Shown: piece after piece, positions 60,801 to 64,000 of the stretch
Layout of the letters: every line of letters begins with the position of its first letter
How positions within the stretch are numbered: the stretch's first letter is position 1
Assembly (NCBI GenBank): GCA_949710005.1
Contig: OX453285.1
Location: forward strand, 7,774,632 to 7,838,631
Source: Ricordea florida
Taxonomy: Eukaryota > Cnidaria > Anthozoa > Corallimorpharia > Ricordeidae
Reading direction: 5' to 3'
DNA: 64,000 nucleotides
Program-made: the position numbers and the translations under genes
Notes under the pieces: generated by a model
What the model was told of the DNA's origin: nothing
Seen by the model: only the letters and a program-made list of their open reading frames with translations
The model's database searches: none

Positions 60801-62067
60801 TCCAACGGGGTATTCCCTGCTTTTCTTGATGTTTCTATTGAGCGACCACCTCCAATAAGTGAACATATTTTCATGGGTCGTTGCCTAAGAGTGAGTTAAC
60901 TGCAATAATCATTAACTTCGTAGGTGGTATCCCGAATGTTAACGCCGCTGCTAGAACTGTGCTCAAAGACTGGAACAGGTTGGTGCAAGGTTTTCCTTCT
61001 TATTTATTTATTTATTTTTATTTTTATTGTTTATTTTTTTATTTTTTGTTTTTCTTTCATCGGAGGTATTCGTGTTAAAGTTACATTTATATTGAAGGAA
61101 TTATACCGCAGAAAATGTTGTACACTAAATGTATGATCCCGAGGGAAACAGGTTTCGGTTTCCCGAGAGTCCTGATGTTTCCCTACAAAGTCAAGGGAAA
61201 TATCAGGACTCAAGAGAAAGCAAAACTAACTAGTTCCCCAAGGGACAATACAATAAGTGCTTTGTTATATATTTAGACTCTCCCTTTTACAAAATATAGC
61301 AAAAACAAACAAACAACGACGGCACAACCTGCGCACTGGCAACAGCGGGATTCATTTAAATTTGATCGGGGGCACGTGACCAAGAATCAACCAATCGCAG
61401 TGCTCGTTTTATTGAGTGAAAGTCTAGGTACTATAACAATGGTGGATATTCATACATGCACAGACGATAAACCGTATGTCCTGTTTCACAACCCTTGTTC
61501 GTTTAACTTCGTGGGACATGATAGAACCCACACACTGTTCGCAAAGAGTAGGGGACGTAGTTCCCGGTGTTGTGGTATGGCCTTTGTGAATGTAACTTCA
61601 CACATGTACGTATTATAAACGAGCACGTACAGCTCTTAGACGTTACGTGTATAAATAAACGATTGATTGATTGATTGATTGATTAATACAAATCGCACTG
61701 TAATTCTTGTCCATAAATCTCATTAAAATGGAATAAACAAACAATTTACAACTTGAGCAAAACTGTTGTTGTATAAACGTTTTCGTTTGTCTGACGACGT
61801 AGTCACTTGAATGTAGATCGCGACGTTTCGACCGAAGAAAGACTGTATGTCACTTCGTTTCAGCAGAAGGAAACCTATATGTCCGTCTACCAGGTATCTT
61901 TAATAGAGTGTTTTCTTGTTGTAAGTAGGGAGTATGTTTATTATTGTTGGTTTTTGTTTGCTACCAGCGGCAAAATAACGTTTTACACTCATCCGCCGGA
62001 GCTGCACAGTTTACCCACTCATCTGTCAGCTGATATTGTCAGCCAATGGAGTCAAGAGTTTGATTTG
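30190..62067 (+). CDS. GNL3L: nucleostemin/GNL3L-like nucleolar GTPase (17 internal coding exons, ends missing)
   Basis: Joining the 17 exons listed separately gives about 431 continuous codons with every GT-AG (one GC-AG) phase closing. The protein starts with the basic nucleolar segment ([18 protein letters not shown]) and a coiled coil rich in Lys/Arg/Gln. A circularly permuted GTPase domain follows: DAR motif [11 protein letters not shown]4 NKID, G5 FKAST, G1 GFPNVGKS, G2 GATPGVT and G3 DSPG. The later part ([28 protein letters not shown], then [12 protein letters not shown]) resembles GNL3L more than vertebrate nucleostemin; invertebrates often have one gene for both. The family acts in the nucleolus in pre-rRNA processing and 60S assembly. 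The initiator exon and the acidic C-terminal exons are not identified, and the gene probably runs past the window. Introns total about 30 kb and are full of transposons. Confidence 0.95.
32145..32202 (+). CDS. GNL3L: GNL3L-like exon E2
   Basis: Acceptor CCATGTCAG, donor CGAA|GTAATG. Phase 0 in, 1 out. Encodes [19 protein letters not shown], continuing the basic region. Confidence 0.93.
32456..33934. mobile_element. 1.47-kb TIR element in intron 2 with GTATTA duplication
   Basis: Body 32462-33928. Perfect 14-bp inverted ends CAGGCCTTCTGATA. GTATTA is duplicated at 32456-32461 and 33929-33934. Both sub-terminal regions carry reiterated ATCGCATAATT words (32500-32560 and 33810-33910). No transposase was recognised, so it is non-autonomous. 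A GGAGCCC...TGGGCTCC hairpin at 33294-33321 and the foldback at 33618-33680 lie inside. Confidence 0.85.
33618..33680. repeat. second CCTCGTTCCCAGGG hairpin
   Basis: ACCTCGTTCCCAGGGTTCTC and its near-complement enclose a GC-rich loop with CTCGTGGGCCGAG. It belongs to the same family as 29834-29880 and is nested inside the 1.47-kb TIR element. Confidence 0.8.
34329..34376. repeat. 48-bp hairpin in intron 2
   Basis: AAGAGCTTGTAAATCAC pairs with GTGATTTTACAAGCTCTT across a 13-nt loop. Confidence 0.75.
35188..35270 (+). CDS. GNL3L: GNL3L-like exon E3
   Basis: Acceptor TTCATCAG, donor AAG|GTTTGT. Phase 1 in, 0 out. Encodes [20 protein letters not shown]..., matching the conserved DPGVPN-PFKE block of nucleostemins. 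Confidence 0.95.
35634..35745. repeat. 112-bp foldback in intron 3
   Basis: GGATAATCCAACGAATTGAT at the left is inverted at the right with few changes, and GTTATACCAC also inverts. A half copy of the same family is at 39600-39655. The dispersed CGACGCAGCACC fragment follows at 35751-35815. Confidence 0.75.
35912..36028 (+). CDS. GNL3L: GNL3L-like exon E4 (coiled coil)
   Basis: Acceptor TTGCTTTACAG, donor AAG|GTAAGC. Phase 0 in and out, 39 codons. Encodes a Lys/Arg/Gln-rich helix ([20 protein letters not shown]). Confidence 0.93.
36110..36800 (+). mobile_element. minisatellite-bearing repeat element, copy 1 (intron 4)
   Basis: Flanks (GGGTGTTCATTAGGCATC at the left; TCAAATTTAGATTGC...TTATTGAAAACCCTGTG at the right) match the element at 39840-40335. 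The core at 36153-36669 is about 25 units of a 21-bp repeat (ACTATGATGAATTCTCTGGCT). The 21-bp length is divisible by three, so frames stay open on both strands (MMNSLAT, EFSGYYD and REFIIVA heptads). I read these as artefacts of the repeat, not a gene. Confidence 0.8.
36851..37405. repeat. dispersed 0.55-kb repeat, copy 1 (intron 4)
   Basis: About 95% identical by eye to 56031-56571. The left end TTAGTCGGGCAAC and right GTTGCCCGACTTA are inverted, but similarity runs a further 18 bp to the right (ATCTTAGATCGTCTTGTT). The real end may therefore lie there. Overlapping frames of 90-156 codons on both strands occur in both copies with indels. Confidence 0.8.
37935..38010. repeat. 76-bp foldback with 24-bp arms
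   Basis: GTTAACAACTAGCTACAGTA (arm 24 bp) is exactly inverted at 37987-38010. The loop contains a smaller TTGCTC-TTTA-GAGCAA stem. Confidence 0.85.
38262..38313 (+). CDS. GNL3L: GNL3L-like exon E5
   Basis: Acceptor CTCACCTTAG. The donor TTAG|GTGAGG is chosen over AG|GTTAGG because only it gives phase 1, which matches the next exon. Encodes [17 protein letters not shown]. Confidence 0.82.
38326..38596. repeat. dispersed CCGAG/CGGACC foldback repeat, copy 1
   Basis: Matches 54575-55050 minus its SINE insertion. The ends are ACCTCTTAATAACCGAG and CTGAGAGATGTAATA. The left half contains stems of the ACTGTAAGTTA / TAACTTGTAGTAC type. It begins only 12 bp after the exon E5 donor. Confidence 0.75.
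38659..38684. repeat. 26-bp palindromic word GTGTTTCTAT...ATAGAAACAC
   Basis: A free copy of the hairpin that also occurs twice inside the foldback at 38795-38984. Confidence 0.7.
38795..38984. repeat. 190-bp foldback with about 53-bp arms (intron 5)
   Basis: AAGAAATAGAAAACAT, then GTGTTTCTATCGAGTTATAG, are repeated in inverse at the right. The centre is GCCTGCGGC. The RNA would fold into a long stem. No protein is encoded. Confidence 0.85.
39325..39460. mobile_element. 136-bp MITE with TATGTTGTGGTTCAATTTTA ends
   Basis: About 25-bp inverted ends, nearly perfect, in intron 5. No clear target duplication. Confidence 0.8.
39724..39761 (+). CDS. GNL3L: GNL3L-like exon E6 (38 nt)
   Basis: Acceptor TTATCACAG, donor AAG|GTCAGT. 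Phase 1 in, 0 out. Encodes [13 protein letters not shown], the helix before the DAR motif. Confidence 0.92.
39840..40335 (+). mobile_element. minisatellite-bearing repeat element, copy 2 with tRNA-like head (intron 6)
   Basis: It begins with a tRNA-like A box (GCGTGGCCGAGTGGGTAGGG) at about 39849-39868, so the family may be SINE-derived. The core at 39930-40210 is about 14 units of the 21-bp repeat (GGCTACTACGAAGAATTCTC). The right flank matches copy 1. Confidence 0.8.
40484..41155 (-). mobile_element. decayed LINE 3' end with (TTA)n tail
   Basis: The minus strand from 41151 to 40878 reads the C-terminus typical of invertebrate LINE proteins ([35 protein letters not shown], then [18 protein letters not shown]). 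An in-frame TGA at 41005-41003 stands where Trp is usual. The 3' UTR ends in a 90-bp (TTA)n tail at 40484-40574. Confidence 0.75.
41160..41640 (-). mobile_element. LINE 3' end fragment (CR1/L2-like)
   Basis: The minus frame 41622-41311 encodes the post-thumb tail ([50 protein letters not shown]), homologous in layout to 20610-20987. Its 3' UTR has the GTAAAGCGCCTCGGGC / GAGCGCTATAGAAATGAAC end and a (TTA)n tail at 41161-41200. Confidence 0.82.
41699..41861. repeat. 163-bp foldback with about 55-bp arms
   Basis: GTAATCATACGGTTT and AATTTGGAATTAATTTGC at the left are inverted at the right. The centre contains GCACGAGCCGCATCGGTGAG. Confidence 0.82.
42071..42294. repeat. 19-21-bp minisatellite (GCACTGGTGTTGCACTTTTT)
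   Basis: About 11 units of 19-21 bp in intron 6. Frames stay partly open on both strands (ALFCTGV and CNTSAKK peptides), which I read as a by-product. Confidence 0.92.
42615..42725. repeat. GGTGGATAT foldback next to exon E7
   Basis: GTGGTGGATAT and ATATCCACCAC are inverted around a GCCGCTTCGCGGC core, with ATTCACCT/AGGTGAAT further out. It ends about 50 bp upstream of the E7 acceptor. Confidence 0.7.
42773..42844 (+). CDS. GNL3L: GNL3L-like exon E7 (DAR motif), GC donor
   Basis: Acceptor TTCTCTTTAG. The donor is CAG|GCGAGT, a GC-AG intron; otherwise a consensus donor context. Phase 0 in and out. Encodes [20 protein letters not shown] then RCLQ, the DARDPxGCRC signature of circularly permuted GTPases. 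Confidence 0.93.
42978..43008. repeat. (CT)n tract in intron 7
   Basis: Short C-rich then CT-dinucleotide run. Confidence 0.85.
43477..43611. repeat. 135-bp foldback with about 60-bp arms (intron 7)
   Basis: ATTACACGGCGGCTTGAAGA, then TTTACTCACTCGCTGCGC, meet their complements almost immediately, giving a long stem with few mismatches. It lies 89 bp upstream of the E8 acceptor. Confidence 0.88.
43700..43763 (+). CDS. GNL3L: GNL3L-like exon E8 (G4)
   Basis: Acceptor TTTTTCCAG, donor ATTG|GTAAGC. Phase 0 in, 1 out. Encodes [20 protein letters not shown] plus I; G4 NKxD is completed by the next exon. Confidence 0.95.
44002..44089. repeat. left terminal inverted repeat of the ISL2EU element
   Basis: The outer 26 bp match the right end with one mismatch. 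The inner block at 44073-44089 matches 48137-48153 inverted. About 12 extra nt separate the blocks compared with the right end. Confidence 0.85.
44168..45979 (+). CDS. ISL2EU transposase: THAP + HTH + DDE_Tnp_4
   Basis: ATG at 44168 starts a THAP zinc finger. Its C2CH ligands lie in HNCCAYAC and RICSAHF, with FHAFP, RWIAACR and the LNPVPTIF motif; it binds the element's DNA ends. After about 135 codons the frame must shift. The continuing frame ([20 protein letters not shown]) is open from about 44577 and runs to a donor at 44979|44980 (CAG|GTATCT). A second exon runs 45200-45979 (TAA). It carries the HTH ([19 protein letters not shown]) and the DDE catalytic set: Asp in VIIDCTEFF, Asp in VMADRGF and Glu in [10 protein letters not shown]. 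The intron phase is 0. The THAP-to-middle shift is either a 1-nt indel or an intron too short for me to trust. Length, about 530 residues, is normal for the group. Confidence 0.88.
45980..46175. other. spacer between the convergent ISL2EU genes
   Basis: AT-rich 196-bp gap with an AATAAA-like word for the plus gene near 45999. It holds both 3' ends. Confidence 0.5.
46176..48121 (-). pseudogene. ISL2EU second protein: SAP - SWIM - YqaJ exonuclease, frame-damaged
   Basis: Exon A, 48121-47562: ATG, SAP DNA-binding motif ([20 protein letters not shown]), a middle domain, and the first half of a SWIM zinc finger (YTAHCPC), ending at a strong GG|GTGAGT donor. Exon B from 47332 resumes with [17 protein letters not shown], completing CxC...CxH. 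The phases differ by one base, so either a base is lost or I have the wrong acceptor. A further frame change near 46803-46812 (an A5 run on the minus strand) joins TDDEIDLV to [18 protein letters not shown]. The YqaJ domain follows with GASPDRI and GVVEMKF, the Asp and Glu-x-Lys of the lambda-exonuclease/PD-(D/E)XK fold. It ends at 46176. It probably processes DNA ends during transposition; that role is inferred. Confidence 0.82.
48137..48204. repeat. right terminal inverted repeat of the ISL2EU element
   Basis: Inverse of the left end: tcccccgcatgagcctc (48137-48153) followed outward to CGAATAAGGACTATTG at 48189-48204. Confidence 0.85.
48509..48841. repeat. 34-bp minisatellite with higher-order structure, part 1
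   Basis: About 9.8 units of 34 bp (GAAAACTAGATTTACTTGTT plus GAGCTTGGCCCTAT). Variants run in a four-unit order (about 136 bp) that repeats twice, at about 48571-48706 and 48707-48841. Confidence 0.9.
48842..49097 (+). mobile_element. LINE 3' tail inserted in the minisatellite
   Basis: A 256-bp fragment ending AAAGCGCCTTTGAACATA, GCGCTCTATAAATTC and an (ATTATC)n tail, like CR1/L2 3' ends. Both sides carry TATGAAAACTAGATTTACTT..GAGCTT, which can be a target duplication or simply two array units. Confidence 0.78.
49098..49185. repeat. 34-bp minisatellite, part 2
   Basis: About 2.5 further units continue the array right of the LINE tail. A lone degenerate half-unit (GAAAACTGGATTTACTTAC) is at 49314-49332, just before exon E9. 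Confidence 0.85.
49376..49479 (+). CDS. GNL3L: GNL3L-like exon E9 (G5)
   Basis: Acceptor TTCATTTTTAG, donor CTG|GTAAGT. Phase 1 in, 0 out. Completes G4 (NKID) and encodes [19 protein letters not shown] then PTVAFKAST, the G5 region. Confidence 0.95.
49490..49850. repeat. dispersed foldback repeat, copy 1 (spans the intron 9 interior)
   Basis: 49538-49850 is the reverse complement of about 61130-61393 (for example GGTTGATTCTTGGTCATGTG and AATATATAACAAAGCACTTA). The core is a foldback of GTTTCCCTCGA / TCGGGAAACATCAGGACT and AAAACAAAACTAACTGTTTC words. A third related copy is at 62255-62395. Confidence 0.8.
49930..50074 (+). CDS. GNL3L: GNL3L-like exon E10
   Basis: The acceptor TTTTCGCAG (after a pyrimidine run) is chosen over the earlier TTTTGTCAG at 49885 because only it keeps phase 0. 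Donor GTTG|GTACGT. Encodes [20 protein letters not shown], then [15 protein letters not shown] and ITVGIVG, the lead-in to the P-loop. Confidence 0.9.
50140..50239. mobile_element. 100-bp foldback MITE, copy 1
   Basis: About 33-bp nearly perfect inverted ends (TGTGCACCTACCCCTCCCCT...) and a 32-nt AT-rich loop. It starts 65 bp after exon E10. A second copy with the loop reversed is at the right window edge. Confidence 0.88.
50637..50711. repeat. dispersed repeat fragment
   Basis: Inverse copy of 18045-18110 (CTTCACTCACTCAATCACTC and the flanking GCTCCTGCATTATTTCAT). Confidence 0.75.
50711..51335. mobile_element. 625-bp element with AGCGGAGCTCC inverted ends
   Basis: AGCGGAGCTCC at 50711-50721 is inverted at 51325-51335, with more GAGCC/GGCTC words near the left end. 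It contains a (GAC)n stretch (50851-50870). A 128-codon plus frame at 50806-51192 has no domain I recognise. Confidence 0.55.
51540..51790. repeat. probable MITE around GATTAT...ATAATC words
   Basis: CTCGGATTATCAGCCGATATC at the left and GATATTC-like ACCGATAATCACTTCG at the right form imperfect inverted ends of about 20 bp. The boundaries are uncertain. Confidence 0.4.
52083..52107 (+). CDS. GNL3L: GNL3L-like exon E11, a 25-nt microexon with the P-loop
   Basis: Acceptor TCTTTATTGCAG, donor AGCAG|GTGCGG. Phase 1 in, 2 out. Encodes FPNVGK with split codons at both ends: the Gly before Phe starts in E10 and the second Ser after Lys ends in E12. Together they give G1, GFPNVGKSS. Confidence 0.92.
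52157..52390. repeat. 106-bp repeat, locus 2 left part (diverged)
   Basis: About two degenerate units in inverse orientation to locus 1, between exons E11 and E12. Confidence 0.8.
52644..52706 (+). CDS. GNL3L: GNL3L-like exon E12 (G2)
   Basis: Acceptor TTCTCTTTGTAG, donor AA|GTGAGT. Phase 2 in and out. Encodes [20 protein letters not shown] then T, with the G2 region GATPGVT. Confidence 0.95.
52785..53235. repeat. 106-bp repeat, locus 2 main array
   Basis: About 4.3 units, phased by TTCAGTAGC at 52811, 52916, 53022 and 53127 (spacing 105-106). They are the reverse complement of locus 1. The array fills most of the 571-bp intron between E12 and E13. Confidence 0.92.
53278..53389 (+). CDS. 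GNL3L: GNL3L-like exon E13 (G3)
   Basis: Acceptor GTTTTCCAG, donor AAG|GTACAG. Phase 2 in, 0 out. Encodes [20 protein letters not shown], then [22 protein letters not shown] is G3. Confidence 0.95.
53430..53830. repeat. mosaic of CCGAGCG-type foldback pieces (intron 13)
   Basis: TACTAACCGAGGTCGAGGTCC at 53439 matches the 54575 element. 53710-53830 (ACTGACCGAGCGCGAGGGC...CAGCCCGAGCAAGCTGGGGT) matches 55492-55640. They are fragments of a related set of foldback repeats. Confidence 0.65.
54423..54488 (+). CDS. GNL3L: GNL3L-like exon E14
   Basis: Acceptor TTGGTGTTTAG, donor CAG|GTGGGT. Phase 0 in and out. Encodes [20 protein letters not shown] then RQ, matching the DP-P-VE-ILQRC block of GNL3L. 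Confidence 0.94.
54760..54957 (-). mobile_element. tRNA-derived SINE inserted in a foldback repeat
   Basis: Its head is the 72-nt tRNA-like sequence at 54899-54828. The tail continues leftward with a GCCTGAATATTTTTTCAGGC hairpin that includes a T6 run, a possible Pol III stop. Confidence 0.75.
54828..54899 (-). tRNA. tRNA-like SINE head (not a functional tRNA)
   Basis: Folds as a 72-nt cloverleaf. The acceptor stem GGCTTGA/TCAGGCC, D arm GCTCAGTTGGTAGAGC and T arm ATGGGTTCGAATCCCGT are intact. The anticodon loop CCGGTAT would read GGT (Thr) but lacks U33, and the anticodon stem has a mismatch at its last pair. Pieces recur at 18483-18530 and 51410-51440. I therefore call it a SINE head. Confidence 0.7.
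55150..55440. repeat. dispersed repeat related to 29385-29640
   Basis: CAATGCTCCAGTTTTAGGTCGG, TTCTTAGCGAACAAATAATCC and GTTAACCGAGAATTG correspond in order to words at 29390-29490. Confidence 0.55.
55485..55935. repeat. two foldback repeats of the ACTGACCGAGCG family
   Basis: 55492-55650 and 55807-55935 each consist of inverted GC-rich arms (GGGCCGCACTGGGGAATATT and complement-like AATATTCCTCAGTGCGGCCC), with CGACGACC/GTCGTG words between. Confidence 0.7.
56031..56571. repeat. dispersed 0.55-kb repeat, copy 2 (intron 14)
   Basis: Near-identical to 36851-37405 in the same orientation, with a small deletion near 56505 relative to copy 1. Confidence 0.8.
57116..57203 (+). CDS. GNL3L: GNL3L-like exon E15
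   Basis: Acceptor ACTTATCTAG, donor AAAG|GTAGGC. Phase 0 in, 1 out. Encodes [20 protein letters not shown], then [10 protein letters not shown]. Confidence 0.94.
57245..57365. repeat. dispersed repeat piece next to exon E15
   Basis: Inverse of 18150-18262; begins about 40 bp after the E15 donor. Confidence 0.75.
57366..57945. other. intron 15, no recognised feature
   Basis: Intronic sequence without recognisable repeat or gene. Short minus-strand frames at 57479-57804 have no support. Confidence 0.4.
57950..58145. repeat. dispersed repeat, copy 1 (related to 62400-62605)
   Basis: Shared words in order: AGTAACAGTGAACTGTTTTCC, TTGCCCGCTCATGGCATTTGG, GCTAAAGCGGGAAAAACGCC. Confidence 0.78.
58146..59320. 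other. intron 15, no recognised gene
   Basis: No conserved coding signal. Open frames of 60-107 codons on either strand lack domains. Confidence 0.4.
59325..59395 (+). repeat. possible tRNA-derived SINE head
   Basis: GGATGGTCTAATGAATAGCA resembles a D arm/A box, and CCCGAATTCAATCCCC resembles a T arm/B box 45 nt later. The rest does not fold convincingly. Confidence 0.4.
59508..59593. mobile_element. 86-bp MITE with 18-bp perfect ends
   Basis: GTCAAGTGTCCAAAAATC (59508-59525) and its exact complement (59576-59593) flank a 50-nt core with CAATTGAC/GTCAATTG-like words. Confidence 0.88.
60323..60405. repeat. (CA)n / CACG microsatellite
   Basis: About 80 bp of CA dinucleotides with CG interruptions, preceded by an A run. 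Confidence 0.95.
60572..60657 (-). mobile_element. tRNA-derived SINE head (class II-like)
   Basis: On minus it reads GGCAGCGTGGCCGAGTGGTT (A box), GGACTTGTAATCTGG (anticodon arm), a long variable arm, then GGTTTGATTCC (B box). The A-box head also occurs at 39845-39870. The body extends to about 60480. Confidence 0.75.
60924..60978 (+). CDS. GNL3L: GNL3L-like exon E16
   Basis: Acceptor AACTTCGTAG, donor AACAG|GTTGGT. Phase 1 in, 2 out. Encodes [18 protein letters not shown]; the next exon completes NSGK. Confidence 0.9.
61130..61393. repeat. dispersed foldback repeat, copy 2
   Basis: Reverse complement of the 49538-49850 copy, in intron 16. Confidence 0.78.
61500..61690 (+). mobile_element. 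LINE/SINE 3' end with (GATT)n tail
   Basis: GAACCCACACACTGTTCGCA and AGTTCCCGGTGTTGTGGT match the 48842 LINE tail. It ends AATAAACGATTGATTGATTG. Confidence 0.7.
61968..62067 (+). CDS. GNL3L: GNL3L-like exon E17 (last one recognised)
   Basis: Acceptor TTTGCTACCAG, donor TTG|GTAAGG. Phase 2 in, 0 out. Encodes [20 protein letters not shown], then [14 protein letters not shown], matching the PPP-HTLPTHLSAEIV block of GNL3L. A good donor follows, so at least one more exon is expected beyond it. Confidence 0.94.
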
Positions 62068-63890
62068 GTAAGGTTCGCTTGCTTTTTTTTTTTTTTAATT
62101 CTCACGGCTCAGTTTGCAAGAGGCGTGAGGATAAATGGAGAATGATACATGGGCGCGTCGAGATATGAAATTTCTCTTCGAGTGTTCAAATCGATATTCC
62201 ACGAGTGAACTAAGCGAACGAGTGAGATATAGACTAAACTATTCAAGTATTACAATTAACACTTAATGACTGGTCCCGAGGGGAACAGTTAATGTTTCCG
62301 TCAACTTCGTCTCGGGAAACATTGAGATTCGAGAGAAACAAAATTAACTGTTCCCCAAGGGACAAGTCTTTAAGTGATTTGTTATACAGCAAAACAAAAA
62401 CGCTCTGATCACGTGCCACAGCGTCATCATTTCGCGGGTAACAGTGAACTGTCTCCGTTTGATGTCATAGTTTTCGCAATGTTGCCCGCTCAGGGCATTT
62501 GGCTGTAAACAGTTTCATTCTTAGTTGTCATGTGACCGAGGATTAGCCAATGAATGGGGCGCTGTAGCGGGAAAAAACGCCAGTTATACAACAATTTTGT
62601 TTGTCGAGCTCGATCCTTCGATTGCAAGTAGTTCTGAAAAGAACTGTCTTTAACGCTAACAACAGTTCGGTTCGTAACTACTTTTTTTTAATAATGTATT
62701 TGCGTTACATGGTCTGTGTTGTTACCGTTTTATAGGGATTGCGTGACATCCGGGAGACTAAGTATGTAAAACTTATACCATGTGACCTAGTTGGTTTAAA
62801 AGTGGTCGATCGATTGTTATCGGCGGTTTTAACCTGAGTTTTACCCAGGAGTTTTAGTATTAAAATCGTTGAGTTTCGAGAGTTTTGAGTCTAGTTGATA
62901 GTGGAATCAACAGTCTGTGTAACAGAGATAGCTACGTGCTAGGTACAGCAATACACTGATGAAAAACGAGCGTGATGATTAACAAATTGAAGAAATTCAT
63001 TTGTCCAGTTTCATGTTTTTGTCCGCCACATTTCATGGACTCTGGATATTACTCTTGATATCCCTTTATTGCGTTGTAACTTGTCGGGACAAGTTGTACT
63101 ATCTTGCCTCTCAGTTCTATTCTTACACTTTTAAGTCCTACCTTGATATCAGTAACTAGTAACTACTTGCACTGGATCACTCGAGCTCGTCTTGGGCTCA
63201 AACAAATCACAGTGTCACATTTTTTACGTCATGGTATGTATGGCATACCATGAGGTATAGTAATGGTTGGATTTGTCACTCCATTCCCGTTAGACAATTA
63301 ATTTATGCATTAAATCCGCACTAAATGTGAATTAAACAGGTTCTCCCCTATCTCCCCCGCTAGGTTTGGTTTCTTCCACAAAGTGGTGCAATTATTTTAT
63401 GTTCACATATGTGGGGGGAGGGGGTGAGACAAAGCGGCAGCACATGTTAACAAAATGGCGTCTGTTGTGTTGAGGCCGACGCAAAGATTTTCAAGGCGGG
63501 TTTTCGTTCTTTTCGCTCCATATTTGATCAAAATACACTTTTGAAGATCTCGCGAACGAACAGGAAATGTGTTCAAGAATGCTCGAAGGCAAAGAAATGG
63601 GTTTTAAAGTCTTAAAAGTGACGATGTCTCCAAGTTGGACGACGAGTAATCGATCAGTCGTAGCAAGATTGCACAAAACGAACTATTCGAAATGAACGCT
63701 TTATGGTCTGGGGAAAGGACAGCACTCCATGGAATAATTACCACAGACCATGAGGTAGCTCGAAGGAGCCTTTGATTAGTACTCATCAAAGGACTGCGAA
63801 GCTTTGGTACTGGGAGGTTGATAGCAAAAACTATTCCATGAGTGAGTTGCCGATTATGGCGCACGCTAAACTTACCAGGATGAATGTCAG
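62068..63890. other. intron 17 or downstream DNA; repeats, no recognised exon
   Basis: 62255-62395 is a third foldback copy (GTTTCCGTCAACTTCGTCTCGGG) and 62400-62605 repeats 57950-58145. A CATGGTATG/CATACCATG hairpin is at 63231-63253. I could not find the acidic C-terminal exon of the GTPase, which is poorly conserved in this family. Confidence 0.5.
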
Positions 63891-63896
63891 TATCTG

Positions 63897-64000
63897 TGCA
63901 ACTGTGCACCTACCCCTCCCCTAACCTAACATTAACGCTAACTTTTTAACTTATATCATAACTTGTTGGGTTAGGGTTAGGGGAGGGGTATGTGCACAGT
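63897..64000. mobile_element. 100-bp foldback MITE, copy 2 (cut by window end)
   Basis: The same GTGCACCTACCCCTCCCCTAA ends as 50140-50239 with the loop in the opposite orientation. One arm has an extra GGGTTA hexamer. Confidence 0.85.

Overview
The window is eukaryotic, intron-rich and AT-rich. It is most likely from an anthozoan cnidarian, probably a stony coral. I infer this from the divergence of the one clear host gene and from the repeat content: tRNA-derived SINEs, many small foldback/MITE elements, CR1/L2-like LINE relics with microsatellite tails, and Harbinger and ISL2EU DNA transposons. There is no operon-like layout and no prokaryotic gene.

Left arm (1-5.1 kb): a PIF/Harbinger DNA transposon remnant. 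A four-exon transposase lies on the minus strand (3213-1333) with one in-frame TGA beside its first catalytic Asp. It faces a plus-strand coiled-coil exon (374-609) that may be the Myb/SANT-like partner. A 5'-truncated LINE (3293-5103) sits just upstream of the transposase start codon.

Repeat block (5.4-12.8 kb): three non-coding copies of one segment. Two are near-identical tandem copies of about 2.7-2.9 kb and the third is older and diverged. Comparing them exposes a clean 452-bp insertion in the old copy.

Middle (12.8-30 kb): mostly non-genic. It holds the first exon of a secreted PAN/apple-like protein (14.8-15.1 kb, minus), a 106-bp satellite-like array, and several small transposons with readable target-site duplications: TTAA, TTA/TAA (three sister Harbinger-type MITEs), 8 bp (hAT-type) and 9 bp (Mutator-type). 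It also holds three retroelement fragments.

Right half (30.2-62.1 kb): one host gene, a nucleostemin/GNL3-GNL3L family nucleolar GTPase, read through 17 internal coding exons on the plus strand. Its G motifs appear in the circularly permuted order G4-G5-G1-G2-G3. Every splice phase closes. The P-loop is split over three exons, one only 25 nt long, and one intron has a GC donor. The true first and last exons were not found. Its introns carry a 4.2-kb ISL2EU transposon at 44.0-48.2 kb: a THAP-DDE transposase and a convergent SAP-SWIM-YqaJ nuclease gene between terminal inverted repeats. They also carry a 1.47-kb TIR element, two minisatellite-bearing repeats, a higher-order 34-bp minisatellite split by a LINE tail, and many long foldback hairpins.

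The most system-like item is the ISL2EU element, a transposase paired with a lambda-exonuclease-fold nuclease. ISL2EU is a known superfamily; this copy and its frame damage are what can be described here. The unnamed small repeats are the more likely undescribed material.
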